Positions 24,430 through 36,163 of a DNA stretch of 64,000 bases are shown one piece after another. Positions within the stretch are counted from its first letter, which is position 1, and each line of letters begins with the position of its first letter. The stretch is taken from positions 62,001 through 126,000 of the forward strand of contig NZ_JAZHPF010000010.1 in the NCBI RefSeq assembly GCF_036543075.1, written 5' to 3'. Both the position numbers and the translations under genes were made by a program. The notes beneath the pieces were generated by a model. It was not told where the DNA came from. It worked only from the letters and a program-made list of their open reading frames with translations, and ran no database searches. This stretch comes from Deinococcus sp. YIM 134068 (GTDB lineage Bacteria > Deinococcota > Deinococci > Deinococcales > Deinococcaceae).

Positions 24430-26142
24430 TCAGTCGCTCGTGAGGTCGTTCGGCGTGTTGCCGCTCACGTCGCCGCCCGTGCGGGTGAAGGAGGCCCCGG
24501 CGCGGTTGCGGATGCCGCCGCCCGGCGCGGTGCTGCTGTTGCCCGTGACGCTGCCGCCCTCCAGGGTGAGGAAGGCCCCGTTGTAGATACCGCCGCCGCT
24601 CCCGTTCGTGGCCGTGTTGCCGCTGAGGGTGCCGCCGGAGAGGGTGAAGGTGCCGCCGGGGTTGGCCGTGGTGGGGGCGCTGATGTTCAGGCCCGCGCCT
24701 GTCCTGGCGGTGTTGCCGCTCACCTCGCCGCCCGTCATCGTGACGGTGCCGGAGGAGTACACCCGCAGGCCGCCCCCGCGCTCGCCGCCGTCGTTGCCCC
24801 GGATGACGCCGCCGCTGATCGTGCTCACGCTACCGTTCCCCACCGTGATGCCGCCGCCCTCCTGCCCGGCGCTGTTGCCCTCCACCGTGCCGCCCGTCAT
24901 CGTGAGGGTCGCGCCCGACACGTCGATGCCGCCCGCCGCGATCCCCGCCCGGTTGCCGCGCACGACCGCCGTGCCGCCGAGGGTCAAGGCCCCCTGCGCG
25001 TTGTGGACGCCGATGCCGCCGCCGTACTCGCTGGCCGTGTTCCCCTCGACCGTGCCGCCCGTGAGCTGGAGGGTGCCGCCGCCGCTGATGTTGAAGGCCC
25101 CGCCGGACAGGGCCGTGTTGCCCCGGAAGGTGCCGCCGCCGACCGTCAACCTGCCGAGGCTCAGCACCGCGCCCCCACCGCTGTCGGTCCCGCCGGTGAC
25201 GCGGTTGCCCTCGAAGGAGCCGCCCTCGACCGTGACGGTGACGTTCGCGTTGGACAGGAAGAGGACCCCTCCGCCACGGGTGGCGGTGTTGTCCCTGAAC
25301 GTGCCGCCCCGCAGGGTCGAGGTGCCGCTGCCCCCCAGCAGGGCCACGCCCCCGGCACAGCCCCCGCTCCCCCCCGCCGTGACGGGAGCGGTGCAGGCGT
25401 TGTCCTCGAACAACCCGTCCTGGACGGTCAGCGTGCCGGTGTTGCGAAGGACGCCGCCCGTGGAGTAGGCCGTGTTGCCCCGGAAGGTGCCGCTCTCGAC
25501 CGTCAGCGTGCCCCGGTTGGCGATGGCCCCGCCGGACCCCGTGCTCTCGTTCTCCAGGTCGGGGGTGGGGATGAACGCCTCGTTGGCCGTCAGCGTGACG
25601 TTCCGCAGCGTGAGGTTGGCCCCGGCGTCGTTGTAGATGCCGCCACCGTTCATGGCCCGTCCGCCCGTCACGGTGGTCCCGTCCAGGGTCAGCTCGCCCC
25701 GGTTGATGACGATGCCGCCCCAGGTGGCCTGGGAGAGCGCCTGGCTGGTGGCCCGGCTGGCGGTGGCCGCGACCTCGATGGGTTGCCCCACCCCGCCCGT
25801 CAGGGTGCCGCCCTTCACGGTCACGGTCGCGCCGCCCGCCACCTCCAGCACGCGCCCGGTGCCGCCCGCGTCCAGTGTCACCCCGCCCGTGAGGAGCGTC
25901 ACGTCCTTCCCCACCGTCAGGGCGCTGGTGAGCGCGACCGTCCCCTGCGCCGTGAAGCGGAGCGTGTCGCCGTCCTGCGCGGCGGCGAGGACTTCACGGA
26001 GGCTGCCCGGCCCGCTGTCGGCGAGACTGGAAACGGGCGTGCCCGCCGTGCCGCCTCCCCCACACCCGGCGAGCAGCAGGGCGAGCGACACGGCGCTCAG
26101 GGTCAGGGTGGGACGTGTGGTGGACGTGATGCGCTGGTTCAT
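24430..26142 (-). CDS. Lipoprotein with right-handed beta-helix repeats
   Basis: A 570-residue predicted surface lipoprotein. The N-terminus has a hydrophobic segment and lipobox LLAGC (Cys27) followed by glycines. Then comes SLADSGPGSLREVLAAAQDGDTLRF, the start seen in CSLREA/POMP-type beta-helix proteins. The rest is many short repeats of the form (T/V)GGTF.GN.A..GGG(I/V), such as ESGTFRGNTAYSTGGV, EGNTASEYGGGI and SGNTATNGSGGGI, ending at GGDVSGNTPNDLTSD. This fold forms a long solenoid that often binds polysaccharide or other surfaces. There is no transporter motif and no catalytic site I can name. The glycine-repeat codons bias the opposite strand, where ORFs are shadows. Confidence 0.8.
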   Translation of the reverse strand: MNQRITSTTRPTLTLSAVSLALLLAGCGGGGTAGTPVSSLADSGPGSLREVLAAAQDGDTLRFTAQGTVALTSALTVGKDVTLLTGGVTLDAGGTGRVLEVAGGATVTVKGGTLTGGVGQPIEVAATASRATSQALSQATWGGIVINRGELTLDGTTVTGGRAMNGGGIYNDAGANLTLRNVTLTANEAFIPTPDLENESTGSGGAIANRGTLTVESGTFRGNTAYSTGGVLRNTGTLTVQDGLFEDNACTAPVTAGGSGGCAGGVALLGGSGTSTLRGGTFRDNTATRGGGVLFLSNANVTVTVEGGSFEGNRVTGGTDSGGGAVLSLGRLTVGGGTFRGNTALSGGAFNISGGGTLQLTGGTVEGNTASEYGGGIGVHNAQGALTLGGTAVVRGNRAGIAAGGIDVSGATLTMTGGTVEGNSAGQEGGGITVGNGSVSTISGGVIRGNDGGERGGGLRVYSSGTVTMTGGEVSGNTARTGAGLNISAPTTANPGGTFTLSGGTLSGNTATNGSGGGIYNGAFLTLEGGSVTGNSSTAPGGGIRNRAGASFTRTGGDVSGNTPNDLTSD

Positions 26143-26335
26143 GGTGGCTCCCCTTTGCCCCCGCGCCGTACAGGGGCCGGAGGTGAGGGCAGTGTGGAAG
26201 GGGCCGCATGACCGCCCCGTGACCGGAACTCCCTCCCCACCGGACCTACGCCGGATGGCCTACCCCCCGCCTCCCCGCTTCCTCACGCCCGCCCCGCCTG
26301 CTACCGTGGGGCCAACACCGGAAGGAGGTGCTGCT

Positions 26336-26461
26336 ATGACCAACCAGATCATGAACGTCAGCCTGACCGCGACCCACCGAGGAATCCTCGTCCCCGCCCC
26401 CAGGAGTGACCGTGCAGCACCAGCCTTGCCCGCAGGACCATCCGCACCAAGTCCCATGTAA
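26336..26461 (+). CDS. Putative 41-residue peptide with a strong ribosome site
   Basis: ATG 26336 is preceded by GAAGGAGGTG at ideal spacing, one of the best Shine-Dalgarno sequences in the window. It encodes MTNQIMNVSLTATHRGILVP followed by a proline/alanine-rich end, stopping 12 nt before the RIO kinase start. No family is recognised. It could be a leader peptide coupling translation into the RIO gene, or a small protein in its own right. TACCGT near 26303 could be a -10 element. Confidence 0.4.
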   Translation: MTNQIMNVSLTATHRGILVPAPRSDRAAPALPAGPSAPSPM

Positions 26462-26473
26462 CACACCGCCGGG

Positions 26474-27361
<888 letters not shown>

Positions 27362-27367
27362 GAGCGG

Positions 27368-27427
27368 TCAGCTCTCAGCTTTCAGCCGTCAGCGGGGGCA
27401 CGCCTCGGCTGAAAGCTGACGGCTGAT
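27368..27427. repeat. Heptamer array with inverted complement, possible RIO-gene terminator
   Basis: TCAGCTC, TCAGCTT, TCAGCCG and TCAGCGG (27368-27395) are followed by the complementary heptamers GGCTGAA, AGCTGAC and GGCTGAT (27407-27427). This gives a perfect 14-bp inverted repeat (27375-27388 with 27406-27419). It is the only array here whose two arms are both complete. Confidence 0.75.
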
Positions 27428-27432
27428 CGCTT

Positions 27433-27438
27433 TAAGCT
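27433..27438 (+). promoter_or_regulatory. -10 element TAAGCT of the HEQLH-protein gene
   Basis: It ends 6 nt before ATG 27445 with no ribosome site, a leaderless arrangement. Confidence 0.55.
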
Positions 27439-27444
27439 CTGCCC

Positions 27445-28026
27445 ATGTCCGAGGTCAACATCTCCACGGTGAACGGCACGCCGGACGAGGAACGGGTACG
27501 GTCGGCCCTGCTGGACCTGATGCGCCAACACGACCTGAGCCGCTGGACCTGGGCAACGGACGTGCGGATAGACCGGGACCTTCCCGCTCTGGGGCAATGC
27601 TCACGGGAGGATGGAAGGCATGTCGTCCGCCTACGTTCTGCTAAACAGCCTGCGAACGTTGAAGGCAGTGCGCCTCCCCGGATCAACTGGCATGGGTTGC
27701 TTACCGTCTACGTCCATGAGCAACTTCACGCCTACCTCGACCTGAAAGACGACCAAGTACAGCAGGCTGTGGAGGAGTTACGCCACCTCTACCCGAGCGT
27801 TCCCGGCGGCGGCGAGGAGGGAGCGCGCAGCGAGTTCAGCACCTACCTGCACCTGATTCTCTGCACGCTGGAATTGGAGGGCGTCTCGTCCCTCATCGGT
27901 GAGGCAACCTACCGTGAGATCAAGGCTGAACCGAGGTTCTATCGCTTCATCTACCGCACCGTCCTGCGGGATACGGACGCTCTGCGTGACCTGATTCGCC
28001 GACACGGGTTGAACCTCAGCGCGTAG
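27445..28026 (+). CDS. Uncharacterised protein with an HExxH-like motif
   Basis: A 193-residue cytoplasmic protein I cannot place in a named family. The notable feature is YVHEQLHAYLDL (His91-Glu92 and His95), an HExxH zinc-metalloprotease-type motif inside a predicted helix. Acidic residues downstream (ELRHLYP, GARSEFSTYLHLILCTLELEG) might give a third ligand. The end, REIKAEPRFYRFIYRTVL, is basic and aromatic. There is no signal peptide. Proteolytic activity is only a possibility. The start has a -10 at 6 nt, and the glyoxalase-fold gene follows after 9 nt. Confidence 0.65.
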   Translation: MSEVNISTVNGTPDEERVRSALLDLMRQHDLSRWTWATDVRIDRDLPALGQCSREDGRHVVRLRSAKQPANVEGSAPPRINWHGLLTVYVHEQLHAYLDLKDDQVQQAVEELRHLYPSVPGGGEEGARSEFSTYLHLILCTLELEGVSSLIGEATYREIKAEPRFYRFIYRTVLRDTDALRDLIRRHGLNLSA

Positions 28027-28029
28027 GCT
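28024..28029 (+). promoter_or_regulatory. -10 element TAGGCT of the glyoxalase-fold gene
   Basis: It overlaps the TAG stop of the previous gene and ends 6 nt before ATG 28036. Confidence 0.45.
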
Positions 28030-28035
28030 CTCCCC

Positions 28036-28419
28036 ATGCGCGCCCTCGAGACCTGCCTGTACGTGGACGATCTGGAGGCCGCCGAGGCGTTCTACTCGGG
28101 CGTGCTTGGGCTGACGCTCTCCGGCAAGGTGGCCGGGCGGCATCTCTTCTACCGGCTGGACGACTCCATGCTCCTGATCTTCGACCCGGCGCTGAGCGGG
28201 CAGCCGGGCGACGTGCCGCCTCACGCGGGCAAGCCGGGCGGCCACGCCTGCCTCGCCATCGGTCGTCAGGAGACAGACGCCTGGCAGACGCGACTGGAGG
28301 GGCACGGCCTGACCGTCACCCGTTACGCCTGGGGCAGCCGGGGCGAGAGCCTGTACTTCACGGACCCGGCGGGCAACGTGCTGGAATTGGCACCGCCGAG
28401 CATCTGGGGGCTGGAATGA
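28036..28419 (+). CDS. VOC (glyoxalase/bleomycin-resistance) family protein
   Basis: A 127-residue vicinal-oxygen-chelate fold protein. It opens with ALETCLYVDDLEAAEAFYSGVLGL, the classical first beta-alpha unit, and closes with GESLYFTDPAGNVLELA, which contains the metal-binding glutamate of the family. HACLAIG carries the central histidine. Members are metal-dependent lyases, dioxygenases or resistance proteins, and substrate cannot be told from sequence. Its stop overlaps the next gene by 4 nt. Confidence 0.85.
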   Translation: MRALETCLYVDDLEAAEAFYSGVLGLTLSGKVAGRHLFYRLDDSMLLIFDPALSGQPGDVPPHAGKPGGHACLAIGRQETDAWQTRLEGHGLTVTRYAWGSRGESLYFTDPAGNVLELAPPSIWGLE

Positions 28420-28661
28420 GCGAGGAGTTTGAGTTTATTACGGCACGCGACCCGGAAAGCGACTCGATGAATCTGGAGGTCTACCGGCCCGCCTTTCATC
28501 AGTTGCTGAATATTCGGGAGACGGCGGACGGCGAGTACATCGTGCAGGACTGGTCCGGTCCAGAGGGCGCGACGTTCACCGCTCAGGAAACCGCGTTGAT
28601 CGTCGCCCACGCCCTGCGCTTCGCTGGCCTCCGCGTTCGTAAACCGGACGGGCTACCCTGA
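28416..28661 (+). CDS. Uncharacterised small protein
   Basis: An 81-residue acidic soluble protein (MSEEFEFITARDPESDSMNLEV ... TAQETALIVAHALRFAGLRV). No family recognised. The ATGA overlap with the glyoxalase-fold gene implies translational coupling and co-expression, which supports it as a real gene. It has no membrane or metal motif. Confidence 0.65.
   Translation: MSEEFEFITARDPESDSMNLEVYRPAFHQLLNIRETADGEYIVQDWSGPEGATFTAQETALIVAHALRFAGLRVRKPDGLP
28654..28659 (+). promoter_or_regulatory. -10 element TACCCT of the small membrane-peptide gene
   Basis: It ends 6 nt before ATG 28666, matching the leaderless pattern seen elsewhere in the window. Confidence 0.45.
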
Positions 28662-28665
28662 CCCT

Positions 28666-28753
28666 ATGCCCCGCCCCCTGAAGTTCCTCCTTGCCCTCTT
28701 CCCCTTCCTGCTCGCGTCAAGCGCGGCCAAACGCCGCAAGCCGGAGACGCCGC

Positions 28754-28764
<11 letters not shown>
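28666..28764 (+). CDS. Putative 32-residue membrane peptide
   Basis: It encodes MPRPLKF, then a hydrophobic stretch LLALFPFLLASSAA, then a basic tail KRRKPETPRER: one membrane helix or an uncleaved signal-like segment. The leaderless -10 at exactly 6 nt and the overlap with the following lyase gene (GTG 28754, 11 nt overlap) suggest it is expressed and coupled. No homologue known to me. Confidence 0.45.
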
Positions 28765-29964
<1,200 letters not shown>

Positions 29965-30906
29965 ATGCCCGCCCCCGACCCTCCCCACATCCTCGTCGTC
30001 GGCGGCGCGAACGTAGACATCAAGGCCCGCACCCTCTCCCCCATCGTCCTTGCGACAAGCAACCCCGGCACGACCACGCAGAGGCCGGGCGGCGTGGCCC
30101 GCAACGTGGCCGAGAATCTGGCCCGTCTCGGCGTAAGCACGCGGCTCATCACGGCGATTGGGCGCGATGCCCTCGGCGAACTGCTGCTGAGCGAGACGGC
30201 GACGGCGGGCGTGGATGTTCGGGCCGTTCTCCAGGTGGACGCCCCGACGGGCACCTACACGGCGGTTCTCGACAGCCGGGGTGAACTCCTCGTGGCCGTG
30301 GCGGCGATGGACGTGCTCGACACCCTGACCCCCTCTGCGTTGGACGAACGCCTGAACCTTATGCACGGCGCAGCTTGGGTCGTGGCGGACGGGAACCTGA
30401 GCGCCGAGACGCTGACCCACCTGCTCCTGCGGGCGCGGGAGGCGGGCGTCCCCGTTGCCTTCGAGCCGGTGAGTGTGCCGAAGGCCGCGCGCCTCCTTCC
30501 GGCCCTCGCGGCGGGCATGGTGCCGAACACGGTCACGCCGAACGTGGCGGAACTGAGCGCCCTCGTAGGCCGGGACGTGCCGAATACACCGGGTGCCCTG
30601 CGCGAGGCGGCGGACGAGCTTCACGCCCTCGGCATCCACACCGTCTGGATTCGCCGGGGTGCGCGCGGCAGCCTCCTGTCCACCCCCGAGGAAGCGCACG
30701 AACTCCCCGCCCAGCCCGCCCGCGTCGCCGATGTGACGGGCGCGGGGGACGCCATGCTCGCCGCCTACCTCGCCGCCCTCCTCGCCGGGCACTCTCCGAG
30801 AGAAGCCGCCCGCCACGGCCACGCCGCCGCCGCCCTGACAGTGGAGAGCGAGTACGCCGTCTCCCCTACCCTGAGTCCCGCCGCGCTCCGCTCACGCCTC
30901 GGTTGA
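29965..30906 (+). CDS. psuK: PfkB-family pseudouridine kinase
   Basis: A 313-residue ribokinase-fold sugar kinase. It starts ILVVGGANVDIKA (first PfkB motif region), has GGVARNVAENLARLG (substrate-binding motif) and ends with VADVTGAGDAMLAAYLAALL, which carries the catalytic Asp in the GAGD motif. The assignment to pseudouridine comes from the next gene, psuG, 37 nt downstream: the kinase makes pseudouridine 5'-phosphate, which PsuG cleaves. Together they salvage pseudouridine from RNA turnover. Other PfkB kinases would look similar without this context. Confidence 0.88.
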   Translation: MPAPDPPHILVVGGANVDIKARTLSPIVLATSNPGTTTQRPGGVARNVAENLARLGVSTRLITAIGRDALGELLLSETATAGVDVRAVLQVDAPTGTYTAVLDSRGELLVAVAAMDVLDTLTPSALDERLNLMHGAAWVVADGNLSAETLTHLLLRAREAGVPVAFEPVSVPKAARLLPALAAGMVPNTVTPNVAELSALVGRDVPNTPGALREAADELHALGIHTVWIRRGARGSLLSTPEEAHELPAQPARVADVTGAGDAMLAAYLAALLAGHSPREAARHGHAAAALTVESEYAVSPTLSPAALRSRLG

Positions 30907-30943
30907 CAGCCGTCCTCCCCCATCTTCCCGAAGGAGTTCCCCC

Positions 30944-31891
30944 ATGCCCACCTCCCTCCCCCTCCGCCCTGAAATTGCCCGCCTCATGGACGTTCACCCT
31001 GAAGTTGCCGCCGCCCTCATTGAAGGTGGTCCAGTCGTCGCGCTGGAAAGCACCATCATCAGCCACGGGATGCCGTACCCGCAGAACGTGGAGATGGCGC
31101 GCGGCGTGGAGGCCGTCGTGCGGGAGAACGGGGCCGTGCCCGCGACGATTGCGGTGCTCGGCGGTCGGCTGAAGGTGGGCCTCACACCCGACGAGTTGGA
31201 ACTCCTCGCCACCGACAGGAACGTTCAGAAGATCAGCACCCGCGACCTGCCCGTGACGGTCGCGCTCGGCAGGCACGGGGCGACGACGGTGGCGAGCACG
31301 ATGCGAATCGCGTCGCTGGCGGGCATCCGCGTTTTTGCCACCGGGGGCACGGGCGGCGTCCACCGGGGCGCGGGCGAGAGCATGGATATCAGCGCCGACC
31401 TCACCGAACTCGCGCGGACGGACGTTTGTGTGGTCAGCGCCGGGGTCAAGAGCATCCTCGACATCGGCCTCACGCTGGAGGTGCTGGAGACGCAGGGCGT
31501 TCCCGCAATCACGCTCGGCTCGGAGGAGTTTCCCGCCTTCTACTCGCGCCAGAGCGGTTTCGCTTCTCCTTTGACTGTTCGGACGGAAGTCGAGGCGGCC
31601 CGCGTCCTGCACGCCAAATGGTCGCTCGGCCTGTCGGGTGGCGTCCTCCTCGCCAACCCGATTCCGGAAGGGGCCGAGATTCCCACCGCCGAGATCACCC
31701 CGCACATCGAGCAGGCGCTCGCCGACATGGACGCGCTGGGGCTGACGGGCAAGGCGACGACGCCCTATCTGCTGGGCCGGATCGTGGAGATCACGGGTGG
31801 GCGCAGCCTGACGGCCAACATCGCCCTCGTGCGGCACAACGCGGCGGTGGCGGCGCGGGTGGCGGCGGAGTATGCGGCGCTGCAAGGCTGA
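30944..31891 (+). CDS. psuG: Pseudouridine-5'-phosphate glycosidase
   Basis: A 315-residue PsuG, which reversibly splits the C-C glycosidic bond of pseudouridine 5'-phosphate to uracil and ribose 5-phosphate. Family motifs are ALESTIISHGMPYPQNVEMA near the N-terminus, KISTRDLPV, TTVASTMRIASLAGIRVFATGGTGGVHRG (phosphate and metal site) and VVSAGVKSILDIG. Full length. GAAGGAG precedes the ATG. It follows psuK in an evident operon and converges with the dicarboxylate transporter gene. Confidence 0.95.
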   Translation: MPTSLPLRPEIARLMDVHPEVAAALIEGGPVVALESTIISHGMPYPQNVEMARGVEAVVRENGAVPATIAVLGGRLKVGLTPDELELLATDRNVQKISTRDLPVTVALGRHGATTVASTMRIASLAGIRVFATGGTGGVHRGAGESMDISADLTELARTDVCVVSAGVKSILDIGLTLEVLETQGVPAITLGSEEFPAFYSRQSGFASPLTVRTEVEAARVLHAKWSLGLSGGVLLANPIPEGAEIPTAEITPHIEQALADMDALGLTGKATTPYLLGRIVEITGGRSLTANIALVRHNAAVAARVAAEYAALQG

Positions 31892-31903
31892 GGTCTAACA
31901 AGT

Positions 31904-31937
31904 GGAAGCGCCCCCCAACCGTCAAGGGGACGCTTCC
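31904..31937. terminator. Hairpin between convergent psuG and the symporter gene
   Basis: GGAAGCG with a C-run pairs with a G-run and CGCTTCC around a 9-nt loop. There is no good T-tract on either side, so it is a weak bidirectional terminator at best. Confidence 0.5.
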
Positions 31938-31947
31938 GGGAGAGGTT

Positions 31948-33276
31948 CTACGCGGGCAGCGGCGTGTCGATCTGGCGGCCCTCGCCGCGCTCCTCGGCGG
32001 CCACCTCGGGGACGAGGGTGGGCAGGTCCTCACCGTTCAGGGCACGCTCCAACCGTCCCATGTCCACGGCGTTCTCGCTGCGGGCGACCACGAGGGCGGC
32101 GACCCCGTTGCCGATGAAGTTGGTGATGGCGCGGGCCTCGCTCATGAAGCGGTCGATGCCCAGGATGAGGGCCAGGCCCGCGACCGGCACGCTGCCCACG
32201 GCGCTCAGGGTGGCGGCCAGGGTGATGAAGCCGCTGCCCGTCACGCCCGCCGCGCCCTTCGACGTGAGGAGCAGAACGCCGATCAGGCCGAGCTGCTGGC
32301 CGAGGCTCAGCTCCGTGCCCGTGGCCTGCGCGATGAACATGGCGGCCATCGTGAGGTAGATGGAGGTGCCGTCGAGGTTGAACGAGTACCCGGCGGGCAC
32401 GACCAGCCCGACCACGCTCCTCTGCGCCCCGGCGTGCTCCAGCTTGGCGATCAGGCGCGGCAGGGCGCTCTCGCTGGAGGAGGTGCCCAGCACGAGCAGC
32501 AGTTCCTCCTTGATATAGCGGATGAACTTGAACAGCGAGAACCCGTAGAAGCGGGCGATCAGCCCCAGCACCACGACCACGAACAGCACGCAGGTCGCGT
32601 AGAAGGCGACCATCAGGTAGCCGAGCTGCGCCAGCGACCCCACCCCGTACTTGCCGATGGTAAAGGCCATCGCCCCGAACGCGCCAACCGGTGCCAGCCG
32701 CATCACGAAGCCCAGGATCACGAAGACCGCGCTGTTGACCGCCTCGATGCCCGCCAGAATCGTCTCGCCGAGCTTGCCCAGCTTCAAGAGGGCGAAGCCG
32801 AACAGCACCGCGACGAGGAGCACCTGAAGGAGATCGCCCTCGGTGAAGGCGCTGATCATGGTGTCGGGGATGATGTGTAGCACGAAGTCCGCGACCGTGC
32901 GCTGGCCCGCCGCCTCGGTGTAGGTGGCGATGCTGCCCGTGTCGAGGGTGGCAGGGTCGATGTTCAGCCCCCGGCCCGGCCCCAGCACGTTCACGATCAC
33001 CAGCCCGATCACGAGCGCAAAGGTCGTCACGACCTCGAAGTACAAGAGTGCCTTGCCGCCCACGCGCCCCACCTTCTTCGTGTCGCGCATGTGGGCGATG
33101 CCGCTCACCACGGTAGCGAAGATGATCGGCGCGATGATCATCTTGATGAGCTTGATAAAGCCGTCGCCCAGCGGCTTGAGGCCCTCCCCGACCCGTGGGA
33201 AGAGGAAGCCCAGCAACACGCCGAGCACGATGGCGATGAGAACCTGCACATACAGGCTGCGGAACACTTTCGGCAT
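31948..33276 (-). CDS. dctA: C4-dicarboxylate/glutamate:cation symporter (DctA-like)
   Basis: A 442-residue membrane transporter of the DAACS family. Family motifs are the serine-rich [10 protein letters not shown] (re-entrant loop HP1), the substrate- and sodium-binding [28 protein letters not shown] (HP2) and [14 protein letters not shown] with the ligand-binding Asn/Arg region. The first helix is [18 protein letters not shown]. It probably imports succinate, fumarate or malate. That choice over glutamate rests on the divergent CitA/DcuS-type two-component genes next door, as in many dctA loci. Start at [10 protein letters not shown]; an extension to 33297 is unlikely. Confidence 0.9.
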   Translation of the reverse strand: MPKVFRSLYVQVLIAIVLGVLLGFLFPRVGEGLKPLGDGFIKLIKMIIAPIIFATVVSGIAHMRDTKKVGRVGGKALLYFEVVTTFALVIGLVIVNVLGPGRGLNIDPATLDTGSIATYTEAAGQRTVADFVLHIIPDTMISAFTEGDLLQVLLVAVLFGFALLKLGKLGETILAGIEAVNSAVFVILGFVMRLAPVGAFGAMAFTIGKYGVGSLAQLGYLMVAFYATCVLFVVVVLGLIARFYGFSLFKFIRYIKEELLLVLGTSSSESALPRLIAKLEHAGAQRSVVGLVVPAGYSFNLDGTSIYLTMAAMFIAQATGTELSLGQQLGLIGVLLLTSKGAAGVTGSGFITLAATLSAVGSVPVAGLALILGIDRFMSEARAITNFIGNGVAALVVARSENAVDMGRLERALNGEDLPTLVPEVAAEERGEGRQIDTPLPA

Positions 33277-33411
33277 GGAAGACCTCGCGGGGAGCAAGAG
33301 AGGGTGGGCGGCGAGGGGCTAGGCCTCAGCCGGGCACGGGAACGCGGGCGGCGGGACGCGCGGAAGGGTTGTGGCAGGAGGCTGCGTGGTCATGGTTGAC
33401 CAGGAGGGACT

Positions 33412-33426
33412 TGGACGGCCCGTCCA
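33412..33426. promoter_or_regulatory. 15-nt palindrome TGGACGGCCCGTCCA, candidate operator
   Basis: A perfect inverted repeat in the 287-nt divergent space between the symporter and sensor-kinase genes. It is a reasonable binding site for the adjacent response regulator, but that is inference from position only. Confidence 0.45.
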
Positions 33427-33563
33427 CCAGTCTTCATCAAACCTTTAAGTTAAGGAAAGTTCGTTCCAGCGGACCAAAACGGATGCCCCGCACTGCTCGC
33501 CTTTTGTCCACAGCGTGAACCAAACCCGGCGCGGGGGTCACGCGGTCTGACAGACTGGGCGCG

Positions 33564-35225
33564 GTGTCCTCTCCTCCGGCTCCCGTGGTTCCCACTGCGC
33601 GTCGCCCCGGCACGTCCAGCCTGGCGCGCGAGGTCGCGCTGCCGCACACGCCGCGCTGGCTGCGGATTCAGTCGCGGGTCTTTCTCTCCATCGCCGCCGC
33701 CTTCCTGCTGTTCGCGGTGCCGCTCGCGCTTCTGGCCTCGGCCAGCCTGCGCGGGGCCATCCACCGCACGTACTCGGACCGGGCGCTGCGCGAGTCGGGG
33801 CTGATCGCCACGCTGCCACCCGTGCGCGCCGCGTTGGGCGGGGACGCGGAGGCCCGCGCGGGACTGAATCGCCTGATGAACGAACATCGCCTCCTGCTGG
33901 GGGCCGATTACGTCGTCGTGACCGATCTCTCAACCCGGCGGCTGACCCACCCCGAACCCGACCGGATCGGCGAGCCGATGGTGGGGGGCGACTTCACCAG
34001 CTTCCGGGCGGGCCGCCCCGTGACCGAGACGGTGCGGGGCACGCTGGGACCCTCCGTGCGGGCGAAGGTGCCGGTGCTGGACGGGCAGGGGCGGGTGCTG
34101 GGGCTGGTGAGCGTGGGCTTTCTGCTGCCACGCCTGGGCGAGGTGTTCGAGGAGGTGGTGCGGGTCGCGCTGCCGTGGTACGTGGGCGCGCTGGCCCTCG
34201 CGCTGGGGGGCGCGTCGGTCCTCGCCCGGCGGGTGCGGCGTGAAATGCTCGACCTCGAACCCGAACAGATCGCGGGCGGGCTGCTGCACTTCCGCACGGT
34301 GCTGGGGGCATTGGAGGAGGGCGTCCTCGTCGTGCGAGGCGGGCAGGTGTACCTGATGAACGCGCAGGCGCGGGCACTGCTGGGGGTGGGGGCGGAGGAG
34401 TTGCCCGTCGCCCTCGATACGCTCCTGCCCGGAGGAGCCACGACCCTCCTCGGCGCGGACACGTCCGACGCCCCCGTCCCGCTCACCGTGCGGGGCCGTC
34501 CCCTCCTCGTCGGCGTGCGGCCCGCCCCGGACGGCGCGGGGGTGGTGGTCGTGCGCGACCTCGCGCGGGTGCGGGCGCTGGCGGACGAACTCACCCAGTC
34601 GCGGCGCTACGCCGACCTGCTGCGGGCGCAGACCCACGAGTTCACGAACCGGCTGCACACGCTGGCGGGCCTGCTCCACCTCGGCGAGACGCGTGAGGCC
34701 CTGGCGCTGATCTACGCGCAGTCGCGGCGGGAGGCCGAACACATAGGTGCGGTGCGGGCGCTGCGGCCCGTGCGCCTCGCCGCCCTCGTGCTGGGCAAGT
34801 ACGAGCGGGCCGCCGAGCGGGGCGTGACCCTCACCCTCGACCCCCACAGCGCCCTGCCCGACGGCCTGCCCGCCCCGGCCCTCGACCTGATCGAGCTGGC
34901 GGTCGGCAACTTCCTGGAGAACGCCTTCGAGGCGCTGGAGGGGCACCCGGCGGGCGAGGTCCGGCTCCTCGTCGCCGGGGACCCCGAGGGGCTGGTGGTC
35001 GAGGTGCGAGACAACGGCCCCGGCGTGCCCGCCCCCCTCGCCGGGGCGCTCACCGAGCGCGGCGTGAGCAGCAAGGGTGCGGGGCGCGGCGTCGGCCTGT
35101 CGCTCGTGCGGGGCCGGGCGAACGCGCTGGGGGCGACCCTGACCCACGACCGGGTGACGGACCCCGACGGGAGGAGCTGGACCCGCTTCACGCTGGACCT
35201 GCCCGCGCCGGGGGTGGCGGCGTGA
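33564..35225 (+). CDS. Sensor histidine kinase, CitA/DcuS type
   Basis: A 553-residue membrane kinase. A basic N-terminus leads to TM1 ([20 protein letters not shown], about residues 43-62), a periplasmic PDC-type sensor of roughly 130 residues (including [19 protein letters not shown]), TM2 ([19 protein letters not shown], about 200-218), a cytoplasmic PAS ([24 protein letters not shown]), and the SpoOB-type H-box [20 protein letters not shown] with His358. The ATPase has the N-box [12 protein letters not shown]1 VRDNGPGVP and G2 GRGVGLSLV. By family it should sense external C4-dicarboxylates or citrate. GTG start. The partner response regulator follows. Confidence 0.9.
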   Translation: MSSPPAPVVPTARRPGTSSLAREVALPHTPRWLRIQSRVFLSIAAAFLLFAVPLALLASASLRGAIHRTYSDRALRESGLIATLPPVRAALGGDAEARAGLNRLMNEHRLLLGADYVVVTDLSTRRLTHPEPDRIGEPMVGGDFTSFRAGRPVTETVRGTLGPSVRAKVPVLDGQGRVLGLVSVGFLLPRLGEVFEEVVRVALPWYVGALALALGGASVLARRVRREMLDLEPEQIAGGLLHFRTVLGALEEGVLVVRGGQVYLMNAQARALLGVGAEELPVALDTLLPGGATTLLGADTSDAPVPLTVRGRPLLVGVRPAPDGAGVVVVRDLARVRALADELTQSRRYADLLRAQTHEFTNRLHTLAGLLHLGETREALALIYAQSRREAEHIGAVRALRPVRLAALVLGKYERAAERGVTLTLDPHSALPDGLPAPALDLIELAVGNFLENAFEALEGHPAGEVRLLVAGDPEGLVVEVRDNGPGVPAPLAGALTERGVSSKGAGRGVGLSLVRGRANALGATLTHDRVTDPDGRSWTRFTLDLPAPGVAA

Positions 35226-35266
35226 GGGGGACCCCGCGCGGGACCTCCGACGGAGGCATGGAGCCG

Positions 35267-35294
35267 CCAGCTTCCAGCTCCCAGCGGTCAGAGG
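35267..35294. repeat. Heptamer array CCAGCNN x4
   Basis: CCAGCTT, CCAGCTC, CCAGCGG and TCAGAGG are contiguous in the 187-nt gap between the sensor kinase and response regulator genes. Confidence 0.7.
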
Positions 35295-35412
35295 AGGCCG
35301 GGGCCACTCGCCCGCCTGCGCGAAGCTTGCCAAATCCACCGTTCGGAACCCGTCGTTTCTCCCACCCGTCAGTCGGGGGCCGTGAGCAGTGCCGCAGAGG
35401 CCCGGAGGCCGT

Positions 35413-36081
<669 letters not shown>

Positions 36082-36163
36082 GTCCCCCCGCCCCTCCCCT
36101 GTCACGCCTCCGGGAACGCGCCGCATTTCCCATGAGAGGTGGGTGGTAGGCTCAGAAACGGTT

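Noticed and set aside
25003..26211. 402-codon plus-strand frame over the beta-helix lipoprotein
   Set aside because: It is the reverse shadow of glycine-rich repeats, with no start signal and no motif.
31426..32880. 484-codon plus-strand frame over psuG and the symporter gene
   Set aside because: It spans two convergent real genes and is a GC-driven shadow.
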